From Xanthomonas vasicola (GTDB lineage Bacteria; Pseudomonadota; Gammaproteobacteria; Xanthomonadales; Xanthomonadaceae), in assembly GCF_000772705.2 (NCBI RefSeq), contig NZ_JSBW02000039.1:124001-188000 (forward strand): a stretch of 64,000 bases of DNA. The letters run 5' to 3'. This document shows positions 9,440 through 19,602 of the stretch, one piece after another. Each line of letters begins with the position of its first letter. The first letter of the stretch is position 1. The notes under the pieces were generated by a model. The model did no database searches, had not been told where the DNA came from, and saw only the letters and a program-made list of their open reading frames with translations. A program made the translations under genes and the position numbers.

Positions 9440-10602
9440 CTTTGACTCCCGAAGCCGAAATTGCCCAGTTTCTGCGCCGCCTCAAATGGGCGGCGGTGAT
9501 TGTCGGTGTGTTGTGGGTGGTCTCGCTGCTGGCGCCGATCCTGACCCCGTTCGTGCTGGCGCTGTTGCTGGCATGGCTGGGCGACCCGCTGGTGGATCGC
9601 ATCGAACGCGCCGGGCGCTCGCGCAATGTCGCGGTGATGCTGGTCTTCGTGCTGGCAACGCTGCTATTCGTGCTGGCATTGATGATTCTGGTGCCGATGA
9701 TCGAACGCCAGATCATGACCTTGATCGATGCGCTGCCGCAGATGCGCAACTGGGCGATCGGCACCGCCATCCCGTGGCTGGAAGCCAAGACCGGCATGCA
9801 GTTGATGGCATGGCTGGATCCAGAACGCTTGATCGACTGGATCCGCAGCCATTGGGAACAGGCCGGTGGTGCCGCCAAGACCCTCTTCGGCTACGTGTCG
9901 CGTTCGGGATTTGCGATGGTCACCTGGGTGATCAACCTGGCGCTGTTGCCAATCCTGGCGTTCTACTTTCTGCGCGACTGGGACCGTCTGGTCGAACGTG
10001 TGGCGGCGGTGATCCCGCGTGCCTACATCGGTACCGTGAGCCGGCTGGCGCAGGAATCCAATGATGTGCTTGGCGGCTTTATTCGCGGCCAGTTCCTGGT
10101 GATGCTGGCGCTGGGGGCGATCTACGCCACCGGTATGTCCATCATCGGGCTCAATCTGGGCTTGTTGATCGGCATCATCGCCGGCCTCATCAGCTTCATT
10201 CCGTACCTGGGTGCGACCACCGGCATCGTGCTCGCGTTGCTGGCGGCCATCGTGCAGGCGCAAGGGCTGGACCTGAAGTTACTGATCGGCGTGGGCGTGG
10301 TGTTCACCGTGGGCCAGTTGCTGGAAAGCTATGTGCTCACCCCGCGCATTGTGGGCGACAAGATCGGTCTGCACCCGGTTGCGGTGATCTTTGCGGTGAT
10401 GGCCGGTGGCCAGTTGTTCGGCTTCCTTGGCATGTTGCTGGCATTGCCGGTAGCGGCGGTGGCCAACGTGTTGCTGCGCTATGCGCATCAGCAATATACC
10501 CGCAGCGATCTGTATGCGGGCGAGCGCGCCGGTATCGTGCTGCAGTCCACGCCCGAGCGCAGCGTGATTGTCGAACCCGGCAAGGACGCAGATCGGTTGT
10601 GA
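9436..10602 (+). CDS. AI-2E family (PerM-like) membrane transporter
   Basis: A 388-residue polytopic protein with the AI-2E/PerM family layout. Paired N-terminal helices (about residues 17-60) are followed by a third near 65-85, a soluble stretch (about 100-155), then a cluster of five helices to residue 350. The C-terminal half carries the typical GLISFIPYLGATTG and LESYVLTPRIVG motifs. Substrate cannot be told from sequence; the family includes autoinducer-2 exporters and sodium/proton antiporters. Start overlaps the DUF2066 stop (ATGA) and its stop overlaps the GTG of hda, so the three form a tight operon. Confidence 0.88.
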   Translation: MTLTPEAEIAQFLRRLKWAAVIVGVLWVVSLLAPILTPFVLALLLAWLGDPLVDRIERAGRSRNVAVMLVFVLATLLFVLALMILVPMIERQIMTLIDALPQMRNWAIGTAIPWLEAKTGMQLMAWLDPERLIDWIRSHWEQAGGAAKTLFGYVSRSGFAMVTWVINLALLPILAFYFLRDWDRLVERVAAVIPRAYIGTVSRLAQESNDVLGGFIRGQFLVMLALGAIYATGMSIIGLNLGLLIGIIAGLISFIPYLGATTGIVLALLAAIVQAQGLDLKLLIGVGVVFTVGQLLESYVLTPRIVGDKIGLHPVAVIFAVMAGGQLFGFLGMLLALPVAAVANVLLRYAHQQYTRSDLYAGERAGIVLQSTPERSVIVEPGKDADRL

Positions 10603-11300
10603 GCGTTCCGCAGTTGCCGCTGGCGTTGCGCGCGCCACCCGATCAGCGTTTCGATAGTTACATCGCCGCGCCCGACGGCCTGCTTACGCAACTGCAGGCG
10701 CTGGCCGCGGGGCAGGTGAGCGATTGGCTTTATCTGTCTGGCTCCGCCGGCACCGGCAAGACACATCTTGCGCTCTCGCTGTGTGCCGCTGCCGAGCAGG
10801 CCGGGCGCACGCCGGCGTATCTGCCGCTGCAGGCAGCCGCCGGCCGCTTGCGCGATGCACTCGAAGCGCTGGAAGGCCGCAGCCTCGTTGCCTTGGACGG
10901 CGTAGAAAGCATCGCCGGGCAGCGCGACGATGAAGTGGCCTTGTTCGATTTCCACAACCGCGCGCGCGCAGCCGGCATTACGCTGTTGTACACCGCGCGC
11001 CAAATGCCCGATGGGCTGGCGTTGGTGTTGCCGGACCTACATTCGCGACTGTCGCAATGCATCCGGATCGGTTTGCCGGTACTCGACGATGCTGCACGTG
11101 CGGCAGTGTTGCGTGACCGCGCGCAGCGTCGTGGCCTGGCCCTGGACGACGCCGCAATCGACTGGCTGCTGACCCATAGCGAGCGCGAGCTGGCCGGTCT
11201 GGTGGCCTTGCTGGATCGCCTGGATCGCGAATCGTTGGCCGCAAAACGCCGCATCACGGTGCCGTTTCTTCGGCGTGTGCTCGAGGATCGTGGGTCGTAG
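10599..11300 (+). CDS. hda: DnaA regulatory inactivator Hda
   Basis: A 233-residue AAA+ protein homologous to the DnaA ATPase core, with Walker A GSAGTGKTHLALS (about residues 46-58), a degenerate Walker B (LVALDGVE) and the DnaA-like DLHSRL sensor region. It lacks the DNA-binding domain of DnaA. Hda with the DNA-bound sliding clamp stimulates hydrolysis of DnaA-ATP and so restrains re-initiation. The start is the GTG overlapping the transporter stop. Usually an N-terminal QLPL-type clamp-binding motif is present, and PQLPLAL is seen here at residues 3-9. Confidence 0.93.
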   Translation: MSVPQLPLALRAPPDQRFDSYIAAPDGLLTQLQALAAGQVSDWLYLSGSAGTGKTHLALSLCAAAEQAGRTPAYLPLQAAAGRLRDALEALEGRSLVALDGVESIAGQRDDEVALFDFHNRARAAGITLLYTARQMPDGLALVLPDLHSRLSQCIRIGLPVLDDAARAAVLRDRAQRRGLALDDAAIDWLLTHSERELAGLVALLDRLDRESLAAKRRITVPFLRRVLEDRGS

Positions 11301-11700
11301 GGACTAATCTGCGGCTTGGCCGCAAGGCCTCACCGAGATCGCTCCGTGCGCATGGCTCTCAATAACGCAGCCAGCAAATCGCGCGACGCGGTGTAGTGGT
11401 TCTTCAATAGAGCAGCCAGCGCACTGTCTGGTGAGGTCACCGCGCACTCAGGGTCTTAACGTTGCTGCAGGGCCCTTGCCCGCCCACCATCGCGGGACAC
11501 GCTGCAAGTACGTCCCTGTAAGCTCCGTGGTGGCATCCATGCCGCCAAGGGTCCCGCGATGGTGAGGCGGGCAAGGACGAGTCAGGTTGGTCGGTGCGCA
11601 ACCTTCTCAATAAGCAACTAGCAATACGCTTGCGCGGTGCCTCTGTTCTTCAACAAGCAACCAGCCAATGATTACCAGAGTTAGAACAGCAAAGTTGCGA
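11301..11700. other. convergent spacer with repeat A and short satellite motifs
   Basis: The 400 bp between hda and the leftward murU carry no credible gene. Besides repeat A copy 3 there are four copies of a degenerate motif resembling TTCAATAAAGCAGCCAGCA (near 11354, 11401, 11603 and 11647), also present around repeat copies 1 and 2. The layout therefore mirrors the 3452-4405 spacer. Confidence 0.65.
11464..11599 (+). repeat. dispersed palindromic repeat A, copy 3
   Basis: This copy shares the core of the 3512-3707 repeat and has the best-preserved palindrome: CCCTTGCCCGCCCACCATCG on the left pairs with the complementary CGATGGTGAGGCGGGCAAGG on the right, enclosing the nested TGGTGGCATCCATGCCGCCA hairpin. 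The outer 60 bp of copies 1 and 2 are missing. It has the same orientation as the other two and likewise lies in a convergent spacer just past a rightward gene. Confidence 0.8.
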
Positions 11701-13427
<1,727 letters not shown>

Positions 13428-13484
13428 GGATCGAGTGGGTATCATGAAGTGATGGGTAAACAGATCAGACGCGCAGTGAAGCGC

Positions 13485-13757
13485 TTAGCGTTTGCTGCCG
13501 CTGAACAACCGCAACAACGCCAGGATCGCAATCGCCCCGAGCAACGCTCCAAGAAAACCGGCCGGCTCGCCCGCGCGGTACCAACCCATGTAGCGGCCAA
13601 ACCAGCTAGCGACCACGGCACCGGCAATGCCGAGCACGATCGTCAACAGGCAGCCCAGGCGTTGCGTACCCGGCGTAATGAAACGCGCCAGCAGGCCGAC
13701 CATGAAGCCGACCAGCAGAATGTAGAGCCAGCTGTCGCTACCAAATAGATGATTCAT
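13485..13757 (-). CDS. GlsB/YeaQ/YmgE-type small membrane protein
   Basis: A 90-residue protein with three hydrophobic segments, rich in glycine, including LLVGFMVGLLARFITPG and LGIAGAVVASWFGRYMG. This is the pattern of the transglycosylase-associated (GlsB/YeaQ/YmgE) family, which are small inner-membrane proteins linked to general stress. Length and topology fit. The gene lies 60 bp upstream of amgK on the same strand, possibly in the same transcript. Molecular function of the family is not known. Confidence 0.85.
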   Translation of the reverse strand: MNHLFGSDSWLYILLVGFMVGLLARFITPGTQRLGCLLTIVLGIAGAVVASWFGRYMGWYRAGEPAGFLGALLGAIAILALLRLFSGSKR

Positions 13758-14271
13758 TGCAGCACCGGAGGTGGACGGGATCGGCAGACTAGCATTTCGG
13801 GTGTCACTGCCTAGCGCAGCGGGCGCTGGAGTGACCGCGCCGATGCATTGTCTTCAGAAAGGCGTGGTCTTCGGCTTCCGCTGCCAAGCGCTCCTAGCTT
13901 CAGGCAAGTCATTTGATAGATAAATTGGCTTCCCAGCTGGTAGGTCGTCTTTCAAGGAAAGAGACCTTTTCGGGAAACCGTTGCCGGTGAGATGTATGCG
14001 GAAGACATCAGTGCTGAGCCAGGCCGATCACCACTAAATGCTCTTGCGAACAAGAGTAATTGCTGGTCTTTCTCCCCTCGTGAGAGGGGTGGGATGAGGG
14101 TGCTAGACCAGAGGCGATGCATGAGTTAGGCACCCAAGTTGCAACGGCGAGCTTGGGCGCCAAAACCAGCTAACCGGGCTAGCAGCCAAACGATCTACGC
14201 ACCCGCGCTCAACGCGCCAACCTCTCATTCATCGATGCGCGCCAGCGGCACGCACCAATGAGGCCGTCAAT
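13758..14271. other. 514-bp spacer without a recognisable gene
   Basis: The stretch separates the GlsB-type gene from the M20 peptidase gene, both leftward. It contains a half copy of the repeat C hairpin at 14071-14100 and otherwise only low-information sequence. No open frame of useful length with family resemblance, no tRNA and no strong terminator was found. Confidence 0.6.
14071..14100 (+). repeat. repeat C, partial copy (left hairpin only)
   Basis: TCTCCCCTCGTGAGAGGGGTGG plus GATGAGGG matches the left hairpin of the longer repeats at 28064-28193 and 31543-31667 (CTCTCCC...GGGAGAGGGG followed by a GGGTGAGGGT box). The right half is absent. This looks like a degraded or solo hairpin of the same family. 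Confidence 0.65.
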
Positions 14272-15765
14272 TCAACAGCAGCCATGCCCACCATGACGGG
14301 TGCCGCTATCGGCAGCCACCGGCGAGCCGCTGGTTTCGCCGCGCAGACAAGCAGCGTGATGGTCGGCAATCACCTTGGACACGCAAGCGGTCACGCGCTT
14401 GCCCATCGGAATGTGCAGGAACTCGTTCGGCCCATGCGCATTGGAATGCGGGCCGAGCACGCCGGTGATCATGAACTGCGCGCCGGGGAATTTTCCGCCA
14501 AGCATGCCCATGAACGGAATCGAGCCGCCTTCGCCCATGTACATCGCCGGCTTGTCGAAAAATGCCTGGCTGGCGTCGTCGATGGCCTTTTCCAGCCACG
14601 CTGCCATGGCCGGGGCATTCCAGCCGGACGAGGCCTTTTCCAACTCCAGCGTGACCTGTGCGCCGTTGGGCGGGTCGCGCAGCAATGCCTGCTTGAGCAA
14701 CTCGCCGCAGGCCTTGCCGTCCGCCGTTGGCGGGAGTCGCAGCGATAGTTTCACCGCCGTTTGCGGGCGCAGCACATTGCCTGCCGACGCCAGTGGTGGC
14801 ATGCCGTCCACGCCGGTGATCGACAGCGCCGGGCGCCAGGTGCGGTTCAACACCAGCTCGGTCAGATCCTCATGCATCGGCACTAAGCCATCGACCATCG
14901 GGAACTTGTCGAAGATCGCGGTATCCAGCGTGGCCGCTGCGGCCTTTGCCTGCGTCAGTCGCTCGGCGGGCACCTCCACATGCAGGCCGTCGAGCAGGAT
15001 GCGGCCGGTGGTTTCGTCTTCAATGCGCGACAAGAGCTGGCGCAGCAGGCGGAAGCTGGACGGCACCACGCCCGAGGCATCGCCCGAGTGCGCGCCTTCT
15101 TCCAGCACTTTGACTGTCAGGTTGCCGCCGGTCAGCCCGCGCAGCGAGGTCGTGCACCACAGCTGCTCGTAATTACCGCAGCCCGAGTCCAGGCACACCA
15201 CCAGCGATGGCTTGCCGATGCGCTCGGCCAGATGGTCCACATAGGCCGGCAGGTCGTAGCTGCCGGATTCTTCGCAGGCCTCGATCAGCACCACGCAGCG
15301 CGCATGCGGCAGGCCCTGGGTGCGCAGCGCGAGAATCGCGGCCAGCGACCCGAAGATCGCGTAGCCGTCGTCGGCGCCACCACGCCCGTACAACTTGTCG
15401 TCGCGCAACACCGGCTCCCAAGGGCCGAGGTCGGCATCCCAACCGGTCATCTCCGGCTGCTTGTCCAAGTGACCGTACAGCAGCACGGTGTCGTCGCCCG
15501 ATTCAGGGCCAGTGGCCGGAATTTCGATGAAGATCAATGGCGTGCGGCCTTCCAGGCGCACCACCTCGACCTGCATGCCGTCGATGGCCTGGGCGCGCGC
15601 CCAGGTTTCCATCAACACGACCGCCTGTTCCATGTAGCCATGAGCCACCCAATCGGCGTCGAACATCGGTGACTTGTTGGGAATACGGATGTAATCGACC
15701 AGCTGCGGGACGATCTCGCGGTCCCAGGTATCGCTGACGAATTGGTCGATCTTGGCGCTGTCCAT
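14272..15765 (-). CDS. M20 family dipeptidase (carnosinase-like metallopeptidase)
   Basis: A 497-residue cytoplasmic zinc peptidase. Metal and catalytic motifs are in order: LLYGHLDKQPEM (metal His and nearby Asp), GRGGADDGYA (bridging Asp), EACEESGSYD (catalytic Glu and metal Glu) and a C-terminal GPHSNAHGPNE (metal His). A lid domain lies between about 215 and 370, containing GAHSGDASG. Length fits the CNDP/DUG1-like branch of M20, which cleaves dipeptides. There is no signal peptide. The exact substrate cannot be read from sequence. The gene stands alone. Confidence 0.88.
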   Translation of the reverse strand: MDSAKIDQFVSDTWDREIVPQLVDYIRIPNKSPMFDADWVAHGYMEQAVVLMETWARAQAIDGMQVEVVRLEGRTPLIFIEIPATGPESGDDTVLLYGHLDKQPEMTGWDADLGPWEPVLRDDKLYGRGGADDGYAIFGSLAAILALRTQGLPHARCVVLIEACEESGSYDLPAYVDHLAERIGKPSLVVCLDSGCGNYEQLWCTTSLRGLTGGNLTVKVLEEGAHSGDASGVVPSSFRLLRQLLSRIEDETTGRILLDGLHVEVPAERLTQAKAAAATLDTAIFDKFPMVDGLVPMHEDLTELVLNRTWRPALSITGVDGMPPLASAGNVLRPQTAVKLSLRLPPTADGKACGELLKQALLRDPPNGAQVTLELEKASSGWNAPAMAAWLEKAIDDASQAFFDKPAMYMGEGGSIPFMGMLGGKFPGAQFMITGVLGPHSNAHGPNEFLHIPMGKRVTACVSKVIADHHAACLRGETSGSPVAADSGTRHGGHGCC

Positions 15766-15964
15766 GAAGGCTCCGAATGCGTGACGTAATCAAAGATTCT
15801 ACGCCTGCGCTAGGGGGTAGGTATTTCCCTACAAGGCGGCGCGCAGTTCACCTGCTGTGTGAAAAGTTCGTTGGCGATAGGATTGCTGCACGTGGCGCGG
15901 GACACTGGCTCCGCCGGCAGGAATGCTGGCTAGGACCATCACCCAAGCCACAAGGAGCGTTGCA

Positions 15965-16297
15965 ATGAAGTCATTTACCGTAGTCCTGAAGTCCCTGCTA
16001 CTGGCGTTGCTGTTGTCCTCGAATGCGTATGCACTCGACAAGGTCGATATCAACACCGCGTCTGCTGAGGAATTGGACAAGGTGCTGATGAATGTCGGGC
16101 GATCAAAAGCCGAGGCAATCGTCGAGCACCGTCAGGCAAACGGTCCCTTCAAAAGTGCCGAGGAACTGGCACTGGTCAAGGGCATCGGACTCAAGACGGT
16201 CGAACGGAATCGTGACCTGATCGAAGTAGGAGCCACGATGGCTCCCGCCAAGAAGGCTGCCAAGGGGGCGGCGGTGAAACCGGTGGGACGGCGTTAA
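15965..16297 (+). CDS. ComEA-like helix-hairpin-helix protein, exported
   Basis: A 110-residue protein. The start at 15965 is supported by an AAGGAG about seven bases upstream; it opens a signal peptide ending near NAYA-LDK. The mature part begins VDINTASAEELDK and continues with two helix-hairpin-helix motifs (KAEAIVEHRQANGPF, VKGIGLKTVERNRDLI), the standard ComEA DNA-binding module that pulls DNA into the periplasm during natural transformation. A basic Lys/Ala tail follows. No other competence genes are nearby, though pilT and pilU lie 25 kb away. A DNA-uptake role is likely but not proven. Confidence 0.85.
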   Translation: MKSFTVVLKSLLLALLLSSNAYALDKVDINTASAEELDKVLMNVGRSKAEAIVEHRQANGPFKSAEELALVKGIGLKTVERNRDLIEVGATMAPAKKAAKGAAVKPVGRR

Positions 16298-16738
16298 GGG
16301 GAAGGGATCCGAGATACGGTTCGACGCGAGGATGCGTGGCCGCAACCTAACTGGACAGGATGTCCGGGGGATGGCTGGAAGCCGACAAGGACGTGGAATC
16401 GCCCGGTGTTGCACTTGGATGTGCAGCCGGGCGTTTTTCGTTTGGGCGTTGAAGAGACTTGGGATACGCAGCGACAGGGTGTTTGACCGTCTGCAACACT
16501 TGGCAAACAAGTGTCAGGCTGGTGGGGATGTCGCCATAGAGCCCAGTGTTCGAAAGGATCATCCCGTACGGGGCACTCACGGTGTTCCGTCCAGCGGAGT
16601 GACGGCCGTTCTGTTACTCGCTCGCTTTTAGCTGTCAAAGATCCGCCTCGCTAAGGGATGGCTTTTCTGATGCAGGCAGTCCGTCCGGCAACAAAAGAGC
16701 GTGGTCGTCGGTCGAGCGCTTTCAGGCACAATGCGCCG
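16298..16738. other. 440-bp spacer between the ComEA-like and HutD-like genes
   Basis: Apart from a strong terminator about 100 bp after the comEA-like stop I see nothing recognisable here. Short open frames on both strands show no family features. Confidence 0.55.
16400..16438 (+). terminator. Rho-independent terminator after the ComEA-like gene
   Basis: CGCCCGGTGTTGCAC pairs with GTGCAGCCGGGCG (one bulge, six-base loop) and is followed directly by TTTTT. It is correctly placed and oriented to end the comEA-like transcript. Confidence 0.8.
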
Positions 16739-17539
16739 ATGCAGCTGACAGACCTGAGCAGCCGGGTGATTCCGGCCACCGAGTACCGCCGTGAGCGGTG
16801 GCGCAATCAATTGGGTTGGACCCGCGAGATCCTGCGTCTGGGTGATACGGACGAATGGGCGTTGCGCCTTTCGATTGCCGAAATCGAGCAGGATGCTGCG
16901 TTTTCCGCATTTGCAGGCATCGATCGTGAGTTGGTGTTGCTGCGTGGCAATGGCATGCGCTTGACGTTCGGCAATCGCGATGCTGATGCCGATACCCATG
17001 CAAGTGCGAGTTCTGGCGCCAATGTCAGCACCGACGAAACCGAAACCGTTGCAGGTGCCGCTGCCTGGAAGGTTAGCGATTCGGATGCTCTTGGCGCGGA
17101 GAGTCTCGGCGAACGTGCTGACGTCGTTGAAGTATTAAGCAGTGCCGAGCGTCTTGTTGCACACCCTGCGGACGGTGGGCGCTGCGTGGATTTATTGCCG
17201 CCCTATCAACGCGTGCGATTTGCCGGCGAAAAGACGGTGCACGCGACGCTGCTCGACGGGCCAACCCAGGATTTCAATCTGATGTGGCGGCGCGACTTGC
17301 TGCAGACCGAGTTGCTGCATCGTCCGTTGGTCGGCACCATGTTGTTCTTTGCAGACCCCGGTAGCGCCTGGGCCATTCACTTGCTTGCCGGCCAGGCGAG
17401 CTTCGGGCGCGATGGCGGTTTGCCGCCGTTAGCGGCTGGCGATACCGCGTGGCTGAGCGCAGCGACGCGTACCCGCTATGTGCTCGACGGCGGTGGCGAA
17501 TTGTGGGCGATTCGGGTGAGTCCGCTGCCGGAACATTGA
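16739..17539 (+). CDS. HutD/Ves-family cupin-like protein with a low-complexity insertion
   Basis: A 266-residue protein. The N-terminal part has the HutD/Ves pattern (NQLGWTREILRLG, LRLSIAEIEQDAAFSAFAGIDR, LLRGNGMRL) and the C-terminal part continues it (LPPYQRVRFAGE, LLDGPTQDFNLMWRR). Family members are usually near 190 residues. The excess is an Asp/Ala/Ser/Glu-rich stretch at about residues 78-155 between the two parts, starting with short GATGCC-type DNA repeats. The start at 16739 avoids 27 unlikely residues of a longer frame. HutD proteins associate with histidine use elsewhere, but no hut genes are present here. Confidence 0.8.
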   Translation: MQLTDLSSRVIPATEYRRERWRNQLGWTREILRLGDTDEWALRLSIAEIEQDAAFSAFAGIDRELVLLRGNGMRLTFGNRDADADTHASASSGANVSTDETETVAGAAAWKVSDSDALGAESLGERADVVEVLSSAERLVAHPADGGRCVDLLPPYQRVRFAGEKTVHATLLDGPTQDFNLMWRRDLLQTELLHRPLVGTMLFFADPGSAWAIHLLAGQASFGRDGGLPPLAAGDTAWLSAATRTRYVLDGGGELWAIRVSPLPEH

Positions 17540-17775
17540 GCCTAACGGATGCCGCTAACTCGGTCCTGCCTGTGGCAGATCCCCAGCAGTAAGCCCGTAT
17601 CGCTCGTGGGCAGTCTGGAAATCTTGTATGTGCGTCTGCGCGCGGTTTGTAGACCGTGTTTTTTCGAAGGCCAGCGGGCGGTGTCTATGTCGAGGGTGTG
17701 CTGGACGGGCCATGGCGTCGACGCGCGTTTGGCCGATCATTGGCGTGAAAGGTCTGGCGGCGGGTGTACGGCGGG

Positions 17776-19602
17776 TCAGTACACGTCGCGCCGGTAGCGG
17801 CCGTCGTGTAGCAGCTGCTGTCTGACGGATGCCCCCAGAATATTGTCTAGCGCGTTGTCTACTTCAGGCGCCATGCCGCGCAAGCTGCCACAGACGTAGA
17901 GGCAGGCACCTTGTTCGACCCACAAGCGCACGTCGGCGGCGGCCGCAGCCAGTGCGTGTTGCACATAGCGTGCAGGTTGATCTTGGTCGCGCGAATACAC
18001 GCGGTCCAGCCCTTCGAGCCAGCCGGTCTGTTGCCAGTGCTGTAGTTCGTCTGCGTACAGTGCATCGTACGCAGCGTTGCGTTCGCCGAACACCAACCAG
18101 TTGCGTCGCGCGCCGACAGCGATGCGTGCGCGCAGATGTGCGCGCAGGCCGGCGATGCCGGTGCCGTTGCCGATCAGCAGCATGGGCTGGTCCGGTGCAG
18201 GCGGGTGAAAGCCGGGGTTGCTGCGCAGGCGCAATGCAATCGGTGCGCCGATCGGTGCGTGCACGCACAACCAGCCACTGCCCAGGCCCAGGCTGCCGTC
18301 GCTGTTGTGGTGTTTGCGTACCAGCAGTTCGACATGACCTTCATCGGGAATTGAGGCTAGCGAATAGTCGCGATGAGGTAGGGCGACCAGGTTCCGCACC
18401 AGCGTTGCAGTGTCCAGTGGTGATGCGCTACCGATACCTGAAGATATATCCGTAATGGCAGTCGCATTCGCAGTTACGATTTCAGTCGCATGTGCATGTG
18501 CATGTGCATGTGCATGTGCATGTGCATATACAGTTCCATTTGCGTTGCTCGTGGCTAGACCCACGACATCAACCTTTGCGATTATTTTTGCTTCTAGCTT
18601 GTCAGTTGATTTCCCACGCGCAGCCATCTCTACATCAAGTTCCATAGCCGAGCCCACAGGAAGCTGTGAGCCGCTAAGCCATTCGCGCAGCGTGCGGTTT
18701 TCGATACGCTGCGCACCATCGTACTGATGGTGCTGCAACCAGGCATCCACCGTAGCGGCTGGATGCTGTGGCGCGATCTCGGTAATGTCGCCTGCTTTCC
18801 ACGTTGGTAATTCACCATTGCAAGGCGTCAGCCGCAGCCGATAGATCGGTGCGCCGGCACTGCCGGGGTTGACGTGGACACGCTCGCGCAGTTCCCAGTC
18901 CGAATAAGTCGGTATATTCCAAGGCGGCTGCGCTGCAAGTGTGGGCGTCAGTTCCACCAGCTGTCGCTGCCACTGTTGCAGCGCACGTGGGTCTGCGTTG
19001 TCGACCTCGATGCGCGGGAATAACGGTGTTGCGCCGCGCGCTTGCAAGCGATTGTCGAGGCGGCGGCCGAACGCGCAGAACTGCGCATAACGTTGGTCGC
19101 CAAGCGCTAGCACGGCGTAACGCACCGCGGCCAGATCCTGGCTGTCGCCCGCAAGCCAGCCGCGCTCGGCAGCCTGCAGGTGGTCTGGTGCATCGCCTTC
19201 GCCGGTTGTGCTGACGATGCACAACAGCCGCGGCACGCGCGCGAGTTCACTGGCATCCACCGCGTCCAGCGGCAGTGCGCATGCGCCCACGCCTGCCGAT
19301 TGCAGCGCAGTGGCGCTGCGCTCGGCCAGTTCGCGCGCAAAACCGGTCTGGCTTGCCCAGGCAATCAATATGCCGCTGGCCTCGCCGCGTTGCGCGGTGA
19401 CGCGCGTGCGCGAGCGCCAAGCGACGATCAGGCACAGCGCGGCGTACACCGCCACGGCGAGTGCAGCCAGTTGCCAGCGATACGGCGTTGGCGGACTCCA
19501 CCACATGCCGTTATACAAGCTGCCGAACCATGCGAGCAGCGCTATCAGTGCAAGCACTACAAGCCCTTTGCCGAACTGGGCGCGTGGTATTGCAAGACTC
19601 AT
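17776..19602 (-). CDS. membrane-anchored CysJ-like flavoprotein reductase of the iron-uptake cluster
   Basis: A 608-residue protein with two N-terminal membrane segments (about residues 11-31 and 42-62). These are followed by a flavodoxin-like FMN domain (about 75-215; IAWASQTGFARELAERSA, STTGEGDAPD), an FAD-binding domain with the RDYSLASIP motif near 415, and an NADPH-binding domain (LLIGNGTGIAGLRAHL, LFGERNAAYDALY). The layout is that of sulfite/cytochrome P450 reductases tethered to the inner membrane. Its last place in a TonB-receptor cluster suggests it feeds electrons to periplasmic iron reduction. It overlaps apbE by four bases. A low-complexity insertion with six Ala-His repeats lies just before the FAD motif. 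Confidence 0.88.
   Translation of the reverse strand: MSLAIPRAQFGKGLVVLALIALLAWFGSLYNGMWWSPPTPYRWQLAALAVAVYAALCLIVAWRSRTRVTAQRGEASGILIAWASQTGFARELAERSATALQSAGVGACALPLDAVDASELARVPRLLCIVSTTGEGDAPDHLQAAERGWLAGDSQDLAAVRYAVLALGDQRYAQFCAFGRRLDNRLQARGATPLFPRIEVDNADPRALQQWQRQLVELTPTLAAQPPWNIPTYSDWELRERVHVNPGSAGAPIYRLRLTPCNGELPTWKAGDITEIAPQHPAATVDAWLQHHQYDGAQRIENRTLREWLSGSQLPVGSAMELDVEMAARGKSTDKLEAKIIAKVDVVGLATSNANGTVYAHAHAHAHAHAHATEIVTANATAITDISSGIGSASPLDTATLVRNLVALPHRDYSLASIPDEGHVELLVRKHHNSDGSLGLGSGWLCVHAPIGAPIALRLRSNPGFHPPAPDQPMLLIGNGTGIAGLRAHLRARIAVGARRNWLVFGERNAAYDALYADELQHWQQTGWLEGLDRVYSRDQDQPARYVQHALAAAAADVRLWVEQGACLYVCGSLRGMAPEVDNALDNILGASVRQQLLHDGRYRRDVY
18490..18525 (-). repeat. in-frame hexanucleotide tandem repeat encoding (Ala-His)6
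   Basis: Six perfect copies of ATGTGC on the plus strand (GCACAT on the coding strand) lie inside the flavoprotein reductase gene. Because the unit is six bases, copy-number changes alter the protein by two residues without a frameshift. The surrounding 130 bp is noticeably less GC-rich than the rest of the gene and encodes Thr/Asn/Ala/Ile-rich sequence. Confidence 0.95.
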
